Below, one piece after another: positions 54,349-64,000 of a stretch of DNA of 64,000 bases. A program made the position numbers and the translations under genes. The stretch comes from Dictyoglomota bacterium (lineage in GTDB: Bacteria > Coprothermobacterota > Coprothermobacteria > Coprothermobacterales > JAADFF01). The DNA lies in NCBI GenBank assembly GCA_013153035.1, contig JAADFF010000086.1:1-64000 (forward strand), read 5' to 3'. Each line of letters starts with the position of its first letter. Within the stretch, counting starts at the first letter, position 1. The notes below the pieces were generated by a model. The model made no database searches. It was given only the letters and a program-made list of their open reading frames with translations, and was not told the DNA's origin.

Positions 54349-55211
54349 AGGCAAAGCTAACATTTAAGGACATAAAGGATTATGTTGTTATCGTTATAGG
54401 AGCCCTTGTAGCTGCTTTTGGTGTTGCTGTATTTTTAAAACCATATGGACTAATACCAGGTGGTATTAGTGGTATAAGCTTAATCATCAATGAACTAACG
54501 GGCTTACCGGTATCACTCACACTTATACCCGCTAACATTGTTATCTTTTTACTGGGTTTTAAGTACCTTGGCACGAGTACAGGTACTCGATCAATACTTG
54601 GAATGCTTGTGTATTCCTTCGGGTTAGACTTTTTTATAAAAGCATTTCCACATCAACTAACAAGTGATGTCATACTAGCTATTCTGTATGCAGGTGCTAT
54701 ACAGGGATTCGCCTATGCAATGATATATTCTTCAGGTGGTTCTACTGGCGGAACAGATATTCTAGCTTTAATAGCAAATAAATACTTCGACATACCTATA
54801 GGTAAATTCCAACTGGCATTTAACACAGCACTAGCCACCGTGAACGGTATTATATTCCGTTCTGCAGATAAAGTACTTCTAACAATATTCGCCTTCTTTG
54901 TATCCTCTTATAGCTTAGACGTAGCTCTAACAGGTATTCACAGCACAAAAACCCTCCTCATCATTAGTGACCACGTTGAGGAAATATCAACATTCATCAT
55001 GAAGGAAATGCGCAGAGGAGTAACCTTTATCCCAATAATAGGAGGATATACAGGAAAGAAAAGGATAATGATAATGACAACAGTACGAAAAACCCAGGTG
55101 CCTCGGGTCAAACGTATGATTCATAACCTTGATCCCGAGGCATTTATGATGATTTTTGAGCCCTCAGAAGTATGGGGACACGGCTTTAGAGTCCCAGAGA
55201 CGAAGAAATAA
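54345..55211 (+). CDS. YitT-family membrane protein
   Basis: The 288-residue protein has about five or six hydrophobic segments, the YitT/DUF161 motif GLIPGGISGISLII, GSTGGTDILALIANKY, and a C-terminal soluble DUF2179 domain (about 215-285) with FIPIIGGYTGKKRIMIMT. The function of the family is not settled; a transport role is suspected. It overlaps the PP2C-like gene by 4 nt (ATGA), so the two are co-translated. Its last 26 nt overlap the convergent unknown membrane gene. Confidence 0.92.
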   Translation: MKAKLTFKDIKDYVVIVIGALVAAFGVAVFLKPYGLIPGGISGISLIINELTGLPVSLTLIPANIVIFLLGFKYLGTSTGTRSILGMLVYSFGLDFFIKAFPHQLTSDVILAILYAGAIQGFAYAMIYSSGGSTGGTDILALIANKYFDIPIGKFQLAFNTALATVNGIIFRSADKVLLTIFAFFVSSYSLDVALTGIHSTKTLLIISDHVEEISTFIMKEMRRGVTFIPIIGGYTGKKRIMIMTTVRKTQVPRVKRMIHNLDPEAFMMIFEPSEVWGHGFRVPETKK

Positions 55212-55701
55212 ACATACCAAGAACCATAATAAGGGTATACATTACTAGCATCTCGGGATACATAAGAGCATAGATAATACCAATAAAAACCGCAAAGTAT
55301 ATCATTAGCAAAACACCTAATCCCATACACGCCTCATCAATATACCCACTTCTAAAGTAATCTATAACTTTATCCAATTTGGCAGAAAATGCAACTATAG
55401 GCCTAGAACATCTTAAATACCTTTCCCAGTCTATCCATAAATTGTGAGCCATACGAGATGTTGACACCTTGATAAAGGCAAATATCAAAGAGGAAAAAAC
55501 TAAAGATCCTATCAGAACCGCAAGTGTTGGAATACCAATAAGAATATATGTTAAAAGAGCTACCTCCACCAGTGGTATAAGTGGAGCATACCATATTTTC
55601 CCTAGCTGTCCTTTAAAAAACAAGACAAAGGTATCAAACCAATACCGCAATGCCATAACACTTTTTCTATATATTGCTCTCCACGAAGGGCAGCCATACA
55701 T
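55186..55701 (-). CDS. Unknown membrane protein
   Basis: The 171-residue protein has hydrophobic segments near 40-55, 55-75, 125-145 and 150-168, with a charged amphipathic middle. No enzyme or transport motif was recognised. ATG 55701 is preferred because GGAGGG lies at normal spacing; ATG 55707 overlaps the dnaE stop but is too close to the ribosome site. It is the last gene of the gatC-gatA-gatB-dnaE run. Confidence 0.65.
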   Translation of the reverse strand: MYGCPSWRAIYRKSVMALRYWFDTFVLFFKGQLGKIWYAPLIPLVEVALLTYILIGIPTLAVLIGSLVFSSLIFAFIKVSTSRMAHNLWIDWERYLRCSRPIVAFSAKLDKVIDYFRSGYIDEACMGLGVLLMIYFAVFIGIIYALMYPEMLVMYTLIMVLGMFISSSLGL

Positions 55702-55703
55702 AA

Positions 55704-58700
55704 TCATCCCTCCTCTATATGAAACTCTTCAATGCCCATAGTCATAAGAATTTTCTTCAGTGTACCTATAGAATCTATACCAAAACGAGAATCGAGGAGT
55801 CTACTAACATTACCTCCATCTTTTAGTGGAAGATGCAATTCAACAAGGTAGCGCTTGTTCTTTATTTTTTTCAGTTCTACAGACAATCTCACAAGCAAAT
55901 CCCTGTGCCACGCATAGGCAGGTAGTTTTACAAGCAATGTAGGCAATGCCACTATTTCTCCTCGTAATTCCTCTAGTGGATAGAATTTCTTGACCTTATC
56001 CAGAAAGTACATGATTTCACCATCTCTGCGCTTCAGGGCAGTAATTGACATATGCAAAACACCGGGCTTCTCTTTATATTCTTGTATATCAATAAGGTTC
56101 TTACCTCGCACATAAACCTTAATCTTACCCGTAAGGTCTTCTACGTCGGCTATTCCCAGCAAGCTACCACCAGATTTCTTTTCCTTCAGTGCCGTAATCA
56201 TACCAAGCACTTCGAATTTAGCAGCATCCTCAAAATCCTCTTCTTCTTGCACACGAGTCAGAGGTAATGCACCAAGCTCTTTTCTCAGCACCTTAATCCT
56301 ACTTGCCACATCTTGTAGAGGATGATACTTCAAATAAAAGCCCAGTGCGGTAAACTCCATCTCACCATGGGTAGGCACCTCTATATCATCTATGCCCGGC
56401 ATATCTTCACCAAAAAGAGACTGAGACATACCACCAGAAACACCAGATTTAAACTTCTTCAATAAAGTAGTTCTATCTCCAAACCTATCAGCTGCCCCAG
56501 CTTTGATAAGCATCTCTATAGAACCAGATTTAACACCTGCAGATAAAGCCCTGGATACAAAATCGTCAAAGTCTTTAAATGGTCCATTCTTTTCTCTTTC
56601 GCCAACAAGTTTCTCCAATTCTTTTTCTCCTACTCCTTTGACAATAACCAGTGATGCCCTTACTGCTCCTTTTCCTTCACCATCATATACAGGAACAAAA
56701 TGTCTGACATCACTTTCGTTCACATCAGGTGGAAGAACGGTAATCCCCATATCTTGGGTGGCAACAATATACTTCACTAACTTATCAGTGTTACCAGCAA
56801 CACTGGTAAGCACTGCAGACATATATTCCAAAGGATAATGATATTTGAGCCAACCTGTCCAATATGTCACAAGAGCATAGGCAGCAGAGTGAGATTTATT
56901 GAAACCATATTCGGCAAATTTCACAATAACTTCCCATATCTCTTCCATAAGCTCCCTACTGTAGCCTTTGTTTACACCACCTTCTATAAACTCCTCTTTC
57001 ATCTGCATCATGACCTTCAACTTCTTCTTACCTATAGCACGACGTAAGATATCTGCTTTACCAAGGGTAAAGCCAGCCATTTTAGAGGCTATCTGCATAA
57101 TCTGCTCCTGATAGACAATGACACCATATGTCTCATCAAGAATATCCTTGAGATCAGGATGATAGTAATCTACCTCTTCAAGCCCATGCTTACGGCGAAT
57201 ATACATATCGGCACCGCCCGAGGCTAAGGTGCCAGGCCTAAACAGTGCAAGTGCTGCAATAAGATCTTCAAATCTTGAAGGCTTTAGTCGCATAACAAAT
57301 GCTCTAAAACCCTCACTTTCCATCTGAAATACACCAAGCACATTGCCCTCTGCGATCATCTTATATACATTCTCATCTGTAGGATCTTTAGCAAGCTCAA
57401 GAAGATCCACTTTCACACCATGAAACCTCTCAATAAGGTCCAAAGCGTCTTGAATAATTGTCAAGTTTCTTAGTCCTAAAAAGTCCATCTTCAAAAGTCC
57501 TACAGATTCAACTTCGTCTTTGGCATATTGTGTAATAAACCCTGTAACTGATGAAGCATCATACTGAAGTGGAACATACTCCGTAAGTGGTGCATCACCA
57601 ATAACCACACCTGCAGCATGGGTAGATGAGTGTCTAGGGAAACCCTCTATTTTCATAGCAGTATTAATAATATCTCTAACCCTTTCATCGGATTCATACA
57701 ATTCTTTTAACGCCTGAGATTCTTCAAGAGCTTTCTTTATAGATGCACCCTGTGGTATGGCTTTAGACACCTTATCAACAAGAGATAGAGGATAACCCTT
57801 TACCCTTCCAACGTCTCTAACCGCAGCCTTTGATGCCATGGTTCCGAATGTGATAATCTGGGCTACCTTATCTTCTCCATACAAGTCTGAAACATGCCTA
57901 ATAACCTCGTCACGGCGAGCAGCATCAAAGTCAACATCAATATCTGGCATAGTTACACGCTCAGGATTAAGGAAACGCTCAAACAGAAGTCCCCACCTGA
58001 GAGGATCGATATCTGTAATACCAATAAGGTACGAAACCAAAGAGCCCGCCGCAGAACCTCTACCAGGGCCTACCATAACGCCATTCTCCTTAGCCCAGAT
58101 AATGTATTCCCTAACAATGAGGAAATAACCGGCAAATCCCATACGGGATATCATATCAAGCTCATAGTTCATCCGCTCTACAATATCATCGGTTACTTTA
58201 TCGTATCGTTTATGAAGACCCTGCTCGGCAAGATATCTAAGATACTCTTCTTCAGATGAAAAACCATCTGGTAACGGATATCTTGGAACATGGTATACTC
58301 CGGTTTCTATATCAAACTCTATCATATCGGCAACCTTTAATGTATTTTCTATAGCTTCAGGGATACCGAATCTTTCTGCAAATATTTCCCACATCTGCTG
58401 AGGAGACTTCACATAAAACTCATGATGCTGAGAAAATACACCAAAGTCGTCTGCCTTGCCATTTCTACTGGCTATAGCCATCAAAACTTGCTGAACTTCC
58501 CAATCTTCAGGTTTTGTATAATGGCTATCGTTAGTAGCCAGAAGAGGAATACCTGTACGACGAGATATTTCCTTCATACCCTCTATAACTGTTTCCTCTT
58601 CATCCATATTGTGGTACATAACTTCAAGGTAGAAATGATCTTTGCCGAATACCTCTTGATACCATAAAGCAACCTTTTCTGCGGCATCAATACCCTCTGT

Positions 58701-59138
58701 AAGTATCTTCTGTGCTACCTCACCCATAACACAGGCACTTGACGCAATAATGCCCTCACTGTGCTCTATCAGCCAAGATTTTTCAATACGCGGCCTGTAG
58801 TAAAAACCATCCTTGAATGCCCGAGAAAGAAGATAGTTGATATTTTTATATCCCTGCTTATTTTTTGCAAGAAGTATAAGATGATAGTATTTAGAATTCT
58901 TATCCTTTACAGATACATCATCTGTTACATATGCCTCCACACCAATAATAGGTTTTACCCCATAATTTTTCGCCTTCTGGGAAAACTCAACAGCTCCATA
59001 CATTACACCATGATCAGTCACAGCAATGGATTTCATGCCCAACTCTGCTGTACGGGCAAGCAAATCATCTATACGAGAGGCACCATCAAGCAAACTATAG
59101 GCCGTATGCACATGAAGATGCACAAAGTCTTTAGACAC
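55704..59138 (-). CDS. dnaE: DNA polymerase III alpha subunit
   Basis: The main replicative polymerase has 1144 residues. The N-terminal PHP domain starts FVHLHVHTAYSLLDG. The catalytic palm has GPGRGSAAGSLVSY and PDIDVDFD with Asp399 and Asp401. A fingers region, tandem HhH motif, the beta-binding region and a C-terminal OB domain follow. The GTG at 59138 was chosen with GGGGAGG 9 nt upstream; the open frame runs 18 codons further into gatB. It overlaps the gatB stop by 8 nt. Confidence 0.96.
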   Translation of the reverse strand: MSKDFVHLHVHTAYSLLDGASRIDDLLARTAELGMKSIAVTDHGVMYGAVEFSQKAKNYGVKPIIGVEAYVTDDVSVKDKNSKYYHLILLAKNKQGYKNINYLLSRAFKDGFYYRPRIEKSWLIEHSEGIIASSACVMGEVAQKILTEGIDAAEKVALWYQEVFGKDHFYLEVMYHNMDEEETVIEGMKEISRRTGIPLLATNDSHYTKPEDWEVQQVLMAIASRNGKADDFGVFSQHHEFYVKSPQQMWEIFAERFGIPEAIENTLKVADMIEFDIETGVYHVPRYPLPDGFSSEEEYLRYLAEQGLHKRYDKVTDDIVERMNYELDMISRMGFAGYFLIVREYIIWAKENGVMVGPGRGSAAGSLVSYLIGITDIDPLRWGLLFERFLNPERVTMPDIDVDFDAARRDEVIRHVSDLYGEDKVAQIITFGTMASKAAVRDVGRVKGYPLSLVDKVSKAIPQGASIKKALEESQALKELYESDERVRDIINTAMKIEGFPRHSSTHAAGVVIGDAPLTEYVPLQYDASSVTGFITQYAKDEVESVGLLKMDFLGLRNLTIIQDALDLIERFHGVKVDLLELAKDPTDENVYKMIAEGNVLGVFQMESEGFRAFVMRLKPSRFEDLIAALALFRPGTLASGGADMYIRRKHGLEEVDYYHPDLKDILDETYGVIVYQEQIMQIASKMAGFTLGKADILRRAIGKKKLKVMMQMKEEFIEGGVNKGYSRELMEEIWEVIVKFAEYGFNKSHSAAYALVTYWTGWLKYHYPLEYMSAVLTSVAGNTDKLVKYIVATQDMGITVLPPDVNESDVRHFVPVYDGEGKGAVRASLVIVKGVGEKELEKLVGEREKNGPFKDFDDFVSRALSAGVKSGSIEMLIKAGAADRFGDRTTLLKKFKSGVSGGMSQSLFGEDMPGIDDIEVPTHGEMEFTALGFYLKYHPLQDVASRIKVLRKELGALPLTRVQEEEDFEDAAKFEVLGMITALKEKKSGGSLLGIADVEDLTGKIKVYVRGKNLIDIQEYKEKPGVLHMSITALKRRDGEIMYFLDKVKKFYPLEELRGEIVALPTLLVKLPAYAWHRDLLVRLSVELKKIKNKRYLVELHLPLKDGGNVSRLLDSRFGIDSIGTLKKILMTMGIEEFHIEEG

Positions 59139-60555
59139 GCTCAAGCTCCTCCCCAAGCAATTTCTTGACAGTAGCGGCAGGCACTTTTCCACCGAATGCC
59201 TTCATGCACTGTCCCATCAAGAAACCAAATACGGATTTCTTACCATCCTTGTACTTTTGAACAATGTCTGGATTTTTAGCCAGTATATCTCTAATGGTCT
59301 TTCGAATATCTTCTTCAGAAATACTGGGACCACTGAACTCAGCCTCATAAATCTCCTTAGGTTCCTTATTTTGCGATATAGCTTTTCTAATAATTTTCTT
59401 GGCAATGGAGTTATCGATCTTTCCATCACTAATGAGCTTATGTAGGTACACAACCCAATCTTTGTGCCTATCCTCCAGCGATAAACCAGATTTCTCCAAT
59501 TGCCCTTTTATTTCATCAAGGTACATAGACACGGCAAATTTAGGAGGCACACCCTTTTCTATGAGATATTTTAGTGCCTTGTAAATCTCAGGAGAATATA
59601 CAATAAAGCCGACCTTTTTCTCATCAATATTCCAAGAATTTACCTCTTTATACAGTTTGTGAAGATCATCAAATTCAGGTTCAATATCTATAACTTCCTG
59701 TTCGAGCTCAAACGGTGGAATATCTGGTTCTGGGAAATATCTATAGTCATCACTCGTCTCTTTCCTACGCATAACAAGGGTTTTTCCCGATGCCTCATCC
59801 CACATACGAGTCTCTTGATATATAGTCTCTCCTGTCTCAAGAGCATGAATTTGTCTTTGTATCTCGTATTCAAGGGCATCATGAATAGCTTTAAAAGAAT
59901 TCATATTCTTAATTTCAACCTTTGTACCCAGTTTATCAGGTGCTGTGGACACCGATATATTAACATCTGCCCTCATCTCACCCTTTTCCATATTAGCCTC
60001 AGAAACCCCAAGGTAACGGGCAAGAGCCTGAAGGGTTTTAAGGTACTCTACCCCCTCATCGGGATCATGTATATCAGGATAACTAACAATCTCAGCTAAT
60101 GGCACTCCACTTCTATTGTAATCAACCATGAGGAATGCATTTTCTCCCTGTCTACCAGTCTCGCTATCATAAAGAGTCTTCGCAGCATCTTCTTCTACAT
60201 GTAGTCTAATAATACGGATTTTCTTGCCACTTTCAGCAAGTACAAGATAGCCATCCTCCATTAGAGGAGGTTCATGCTGTGTAATCTGATAACCCTTTGG
60301 GAGGTCTGGATAGAAATAATTTTTACGGGCAAATATCACGGTCTTGTTAATTTTTCCATTCAATGCTTTGGCCATTTTGATGGCATATTTGAATGCCTCC
60401 TTGTTAGGTACTGGTAACGCTCCTGGGTATCCCAAACACACAGGACATATATGTGTATTGGGTTCCCCTTCCTCTGTACTACAAGAGCAGAACATTTTTG
60501 TCTTTGTGGCAAGTCTTATATGAACTTCAAACCCTATATGAACATAGTATTCCAC
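59131..60555 (-). CDS. gatB: Aspartyl/glutamyl-tRNA amidotransferase subunit B
   Basis: GatB uses ATP and ammonia from GatA to amidate mischarged Glu-tRNA-Gln or Asp-tRNA-Asn. The 474-residue protein has HIGFEVHIRLATKTKMFC, a zinc site (CSC with CPVC), LPVPNKEAFKYA and the C-terminal YqeY-like tRNA-binding domain ending KAFGGKVPAATVKKLL. GTG 60555 follows GGAGGTGAAG; a longer frame would start inside that site. Confidence 0.95.
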   Translation of the reverse strand: MEYYVHIGFEVHIRLATKTKMFCSCSTEEGEPNTHICPVCLGYPGALPVPNKEAFKYAIKMAKALNGKINKTVIFARKNYFYPDLPKGYQITQHEPPLMEDGYLVLAESGKKIRIIRLHVEEDAAKTLYDSETGRQGENAFLMVDYNRSGVPLAEIVSYPDIHDPDEGVEYLKTLQALARYLGVSEANMEKGEMRADVNISVSTAPDKLGTKVEIKNMNSFKAIHDALEYEIQRQIHALETGETIYQETRMWDEASGKTLVMRRKETSDDYRYFPEPDIPPFELEQEVIDIEPEFDDLHKLYKEVNSWNIDEKKVGFIVYSPEIYKALKYLIEKGVPPKFAVSMYLDEIKGQLEKSGLSLEDRHKDWVVYLHKLISDGKIDNSIAKKIIRKAISQNKEPKEIYEAEFSGPSISEEDIRKTIRDILAKNPDIVQKYKDGKKSVFGFLMGQCMKAFGGKVPAATVKKLLGEELERV

Positions 60556-60560
60556 TGCCT

Positions 60561-61973
60561 TCACCTCCACAACCCCATAAGCTTATCTGCAACGGCCCAG
60601 ACCTTTTCATCTTCGCCATACTTACCAATCACCTGTATACCAACAGGCAAATTGTCAACATATCCGGCAGGAATAGAAACAGCAGGCAAACCTGCCAGAT
60701 TAACAGGTATTGTGTAAAGGTCTGCCTTATATACCTCAGACGGAGACATTTTCTGTCCTATCTTCCAAGGCAATTTCGGTGATGTTGGAACAAGAATAAC
60801 ATCAACCTGCTTGAAAGCCTCTTCAAAGTTTTGCATAATTCTATATCTCATAGCAACAGCCTTCTTATAAAAAGCATCCTGGTATCCCGCTGATAGCGCA
60901 AACGTACCTATCATAATCCTCCTTTTGACCTCTTTACCAAATCCTATGGTTCGTGTTCTCTTTACCATTTCTTTATACGTAGAAGCATCAAGAACTCGCC
61001 ATGCATATCTCACACCATCATATCGTGCCAAATTGGCAGAAGCCTCAGCAGGAGCTATTAGGTAATAAGAGGCAATACCAGAAGCAATATCAGGCAGAGA
61101 CACAGGTATCATCTGAAATTCCTTTGATGCCTTCATAATAGCATCATCCCATACTTTCATAACCCCGTCCTCTGCAGGATGATTGTCAAGTTCCTTCCAG
61201 ACACCGATTTTTACTCCATCTATAGTTTCAAAAGCATCAAAAATATTTTTTACAGACAATTCTCTAGATGTAGCATCATATTTATCTTTACCGGCAATAA
61301 CTCGGATAATAAGAGAAGCATCTTCCACATTTTTGGCAAGTACCCCTATCTGATCAAGGGAAGAAGCAAAAGCAACAAGTCCATAACGAGACACCATACC
61401 ATACGATGGTTTTATACCAACAGTATCAGTAAATGACGCCGGCTGTCTTACAGATCCACCTGTATCACTACCTAGGGCTACAGGAACCATACCAGCAGCA
61501 ACAGAGGCTGCTGAACCGCCACTAGAACCACCAGGCACCCTTTCAAGATCCACCGGATTATGAGTTGGACCAAAGATAGAAAACTCTGTAGTAGATCCCA
61601 TGGCAAACTCATCAAGATTAGTTTTACCTATGATAATAGCCCCGGCTTCCTTCAATTTCCTTACAGCCGTTGCATCATATGGTGATGTAAACTCTTGAAG
61701 TATTTTGCTGGCACATGTAAGAGGCATATCTTTTACGGCAATATTGTCTTTAATGGCCACTGGAATACCGGCAAGTGGTGGTAGTTCCTCACCAGATTTA
61801 TATTTTTCTGTCCACAATTCTGCTTCTTTAAGCAAAGTATCTGTCTTTTCCAAATGAGTAAAAGCATTAATCTTTCTTTCTTTTTGACGAATTGTCTCTA
61901 GTAATTCCTCCATGTATTCCAGTGGTGTTAACTCACCAGATATAAATCTTTTCCTCAGCTCTTTTATCGTCAT
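60561..61973 (-). CDS. gatA: Aspartyl/glutamyl-tRNA amidotransferase subunit A
   Basis: This amidase-signature subunit hydrolyses glutamine for GatB. The Ser-cisSer-Lys site is visible as Lys in AIKDNIAVKD and the serines in RVPGGSSGGSAASVAAGM, with GSDTGGSVRQPASF following. Length (470) is normal. It overlaps the gatC stop by 4 nt. Confidence 0.97.
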   Translation of the reverse strand: MTIKELRKRFISGELTPLEYMEELLETIRQKERKINAFTHLEKTDTLLKEAELWTEKYKSGEELPPLAGIPVAIKDNIAVKDMPLTCASKILQEFTSPYDATAVRKLKEAGAIIIGKTNLDEFAMGSTTEFSIFGPTHNPVDLERVPGGSSGGSAASVAAGMVPVALGSDTGGSVRQPASFTDTVGIKPSYGMVSRYGLVAFASSLDQIGVLAKNVEDASLIIRVIAGKDKYDATSRELSVKNIFDAFETIDGVKIGVWKELDNHPAEDGVMKVWDDAIMKASKEFQMIPVSLPDIASGIASYYLIAPAEASANLARYDGVRYAWRVLDASTYKEMVKRTRTIGFGKEVKRRIMIGTFALSAGYQDAFYKKAVAMRYRIMQNFEEAFKQVDVILVPTSPKLPWKIGQKMSPSEVYKADLYTIPVNLAGLPAVSIPAGYVDNLPVGIQVIGKYGEDEKVWAVADKLMGLWR

Positions 61974-62260
61974 TCCTCATCTCCTCCCCTAAGTGGTGGT
62001 ACAAGTAAATATCCATTTTTCATAAGAGAAAATCTCATCCACAAATCATGGTAGTCCACCCTTCTTTCCGGTTCATCTTCGTGAAGTGTTGCCGGTAATG
62101 GAGGAATCTCATAATCAGGTGAAATATCACCCAGCATGTCAAAAACATCAAACATTTCTTCAAAATATGAAACAAATTCCTCTATTTCCTCTTCACTAAA
62201 CTCTAGCATAGCCATGTCGGCTATCTTCCGCACAAGTTCTTTATCAACCTTTATATCCAC
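61970..62260 (-). CDS. gatC: Aspartyl/glutamyl-tRNA amidotransferase subunit C
   Basis: This 96-residue small subunit wraps around GatA. It has MAMLEFSEEEIEEFVSYF and a C-terminal tail with PSEDEP-like HEDEPERRVD. The GTG at 62260 sits downstream of GGAGGTGA; the open frame starts 15 nt earlier at an ATG inside this site. The gatC-gatA-gatB-dnaE order is one unit. Confidence 0.9.
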   Translation of the reverse strand: MDIKVDKELVRKIADMAMLEFSEEEIEEFVSYFEEMFDVFDMLGDISPDYEIPPLPATLHEDEPERRVDYHDLWMRFSLMKNGYLLVPPLRGGDEE

Positions 62261-62265
62261 TTTTT

Positions 62266-64000
62266 TCACCTCCATAGTCCATTGGAATAGATAAGTTTAT
62301 ACAAAAACCTGAATACATCTATTCGTAAATATTTTCCATGCTTAGACGGAATATTGACATATGGAAAATACCTATTTAATATATCAGACGTTAGATTGGC
62401 CTTCCACTCAACCCCACGCGGAACTTTCCCATGAAAATAACCACAAATATAAGGGACAGCCCACGAATGGGCATTATTTACCATGCAAGATTTGGTGGGA
62501 ATATGAGATGCACGGGACAGTAAAATAACCAGTTCTTCCACAGTAATGGGTTTATACGGCATATAAGCCCCTTTTCCGTTCCCTTTGATAATACCCAATG
62601 ATGTCAAACGGTGCATCCACACAATATAATTTAAGTAGTTAACATCTCTAAATGGGATAACTCCATCTGACAAATCCACTATCGAAAGCCCACTACGTGT
62701 GCCGACAACAAGATAGTGATTCCATACAGATATATCCGTGATAAAGTTAGATGTCACCATACCCTCAAAGGCAGAAAACACCCCCCAAATCTTTCCTCCT
62801 TTGTATAAAAATACTCCTTCATCTGTTCCGACAACAAGATAGTGTTGCCAACTATCAACATCCACAACTCCCATGTTATTGAAGAGGGAAATAGGTACCA
62901 ATTTTTTCAGTTTTCTGTCCAGAAAAATCAAGTTTCCATTGTTTATAGCCCAAATACCACCCAGAGTTCCTACTATCCGAGTAGCACCATAATTAAGAGC
63001 GTGATATGCAACAATGACATCATCCTCATATTTCAAGACAGATTTAGTAGTTGATATATATATACCCCCATCGTAGTAATACTCATCATAGGCATATTCC
63101 CCTTTAGGGAGCAATAATCTCTTGAAGTATCCTGTGTAGGCATTGTATACATAGAGATATTTTCGAGTTAATATGAAATATTTGCCCCTACCATCTGTAT
63201 CCACATCGACAATACTTTCTGATATAAATGAAGATATGTCTATTTGTTTCATAACACGACTAACCTTATTTCCCACATAAAAGCCAAGCACAGTACCAAG
63301 AGCTAACTTATCCCCTGTAATCCATGGTGCAATAGACAAAATAATTGAAGCATCTATAGATTTCCCATCAGCGGACATAAACTGAAATCTATACATAGAG
63401 TTTGGATTATTAAACCAATAAAGAGATTCTCCGTACTTAAACCATACAACAGATGTATTCTCAGGTTTAATATACGAAACCATATTATTGCGGACAGGCA
63501 CATGAATCTCGAGAATTTGTTTAACATAAAACATATTCTCTACCATATACAAGCCTGCATTGCGAGAACCTGCTAAAGACACAACGATATTATCGTATCC
63601 ATAAGGATACACAGCTGTTATTACATTACCAGAAGCGCCTATGGTAATCTTATATGCCTTTCCTCCAGAAGGTTTTATATATATATCATTTCCAGCAGTA
63701 GCAACAACATCTCCCCTAGGAGAAACAACTATATGTTCAATTTCACCGTAGAAATCAATATTGGAAATACGATTTACACTGGTATTAGGTAAATATACCT
63801 TGAAAGCTCCATGCTTAGTTGCAATATACAATGAAGTACCATACCTATATATATCATTAACTTTATCATTGAGAAGTATCCCTTTATAATGACAATCAAC
63901 ACCATAAACCCCAAGCCCATTATAGGTTGCAACATATATATTGTCACCGACAATCTGAATATCATTAATATAGGCACCGACACTAGCCTTACATGTCTTC
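62266..64000 (-). CDS. S-layer-anchored beta-propeller protein, 5'-truncated
   Basis: The minus-strand frame is open from the window end, so the N-terminus is missing. About 578 codons are visible. Reading upstream of the first ATG/TTG adds residues with the same repeat, INDIQIVGDNIYVATYNGLG and VNDIYRYGTSLYIATKHG. These repeats resemble two-component-regulator propeller blades; similar GSRNAGLYMV and VVGTDEGVFLYKGG units recur. The C-terminal 130 residues have SLH-type repeats (IPFRDVNYLNYIVWMHRLTS, then ITVEELVILLSRA and a second degenerate copy), suggesting cell-wall attachment. Function unknown. Confidence 0.82.
   Translation of the reverse strand, partial: KTCKASVGAYINDIQIVGDNIYVATYNGLGVYGVDCHYKGILLNDKVNDIYRYGTSLYIATKHGAFKVYLPNTSVNRISNIDFYGEIEHIVVSPRGDVVATAGNDIYIKPSGGKAYKITIGASGNVITAVYPYGYDNIVVSLAGSRNAGLYMVENMFYVKQILEIHVPVRNNMVSYIKPENTSVVWFKYGESLYWFNNPNSMYRFQFMSADGKSIDASIILSIAPWITGDKLALGTVLGFYVGNKVSRVMKQIDISSFISESIVDVDTDGRGKYFILTRKYLYVYNAYTGYFKRLLLPKGEYAYDEYYYDGGIYISTTKSVLKYEDDVIVAYHALNYGATRIVGTLGGIWAINNGNLIFLDRKLKKLVPISLFNNMGVVDVDSWQHYLVVGTDEGVFLYKGGKIWGVFSAFEGMVTSNFITDISVWNHYLVVGTRSGLSIVDLSDGVIPFRDVNYLNYIVWMHRLTSLGIIKGNGKGAYMPYKPITVEELVILLSRASHIPTKSCMVNNAHSWAVPYICGYFHGKVPRGVEWKANLTSDILNRYFPYVNIPSKHGKYLRIDVFRFLYKLIYSNGLWR

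Overview
This window is a compact bacterial chromosome segment of about 40% G+C by eye. Genes sit nearly end to end, often with 4-nt start/stop overlaps. No intergenic gap exceeds 300 bases. No insertion sequence, phage gene, CRISPR array or rRNA was seen. The gene set suggests an anaerobic, probably thermophilic, fermentative bacterium. It includes a Thermotoga-type single-cluster ferredoxin, a tungsten-type aldehyde:ferredoxin oxidoreductase, a sodium-pumping methylmalonyl-CoA decarboxylase, S-layer-anchored and stalk-domain surface proteins, and many Lys/Glu-rich proteins. It is bacterial and not archaeal because it has S1, S20, S21, FtsH, FtsK, RuvABC, DnaE and a sigma factor. The phylum cannot be fixed from sequence reading alone.

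Region 1 (1-26.7 kb, nearly all minus strand) starts with the end of an unknown helical protein. A ferredoxin, rpsT, tRNA-Leu(TAA) and a pilin-like protein follow. Then comes a long run of minus-strand genes which, in transcription order, reads tilS-hpt-ftsH-mcmA1-mcmA2-meaB-mce-mmdA-mmdD-mmdC-mmdB-hutH-pdxS-pdxT-yebC-ruvC-ruvA-ruvB-queH-queA-tgt-secD-secF-apt-rel-dtd-pilin. The middle block would convert succinyl-CoA through methylmalonyl-CoA to propionyl-CoA while exporting Na+. It lies inside a set of housekeeping genes for nucleotide salvage, recombination, tRNA modification, protein export and the stringent response. An internal extended -10 promoter precedes secDF.

Region 2 (26.7-42.1 kb) is mixed. 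It has ftsK, purB, a two-subunit class I fumarase, rpsU, a HIT protein, a biotin protein ligase (which would charge the decarboxylase's biotin carrier), a cold-shock protein, a secreted stalk-domain protein, a PfkB kinase, recF, an HD phosphohydrolase, hisC, a six-domain S1 protein, a membrane-anchored protein of unknown function and a NYN-domain RNase-like protein.

Region 3 (42.1-49.9 kb, plus strand) is the most distinctive. An ECF sigma factor and a polytopic membrane protein precede a five-gene redox operon resembling the multi-subunit dye-linked L-proline dehydrogenase/sarcosine oxidase family. Directly after it come an aldehyde:ferredoxin oxidoreductase, a MoaD/ThiS-like sulfur carrier and a LipM/LplA-like acyltransferase. 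An amine dehydrogenase feeding an aldehyde (for example glutamate semialdehyde) to a ferredoxin-linked oxidase is a plausible but untested reading.

Region 4 (49.9-64 kb) holds folC, a YtcJ-like amidohydrolase, a membrane-spanning PP2C-like protein with an external repeat region, a YitT transporter-like protein, an unknown membrane protein, dnaE, gatB-gatA-gatC and a partial S-layer-anchored beta-propeller protein that runs off the window.

Several proteins deviate at key residues: Tgt lacks its zinc cysteines, the B12-binding mutase subunit is altered in all three corrinoid motifs, RuvB lacks its usual N-terminus, and Dtd has changed catalytic motifs. Starts were chosen from Shine-Dalgarno spacing, and several differ from the longest open frame.
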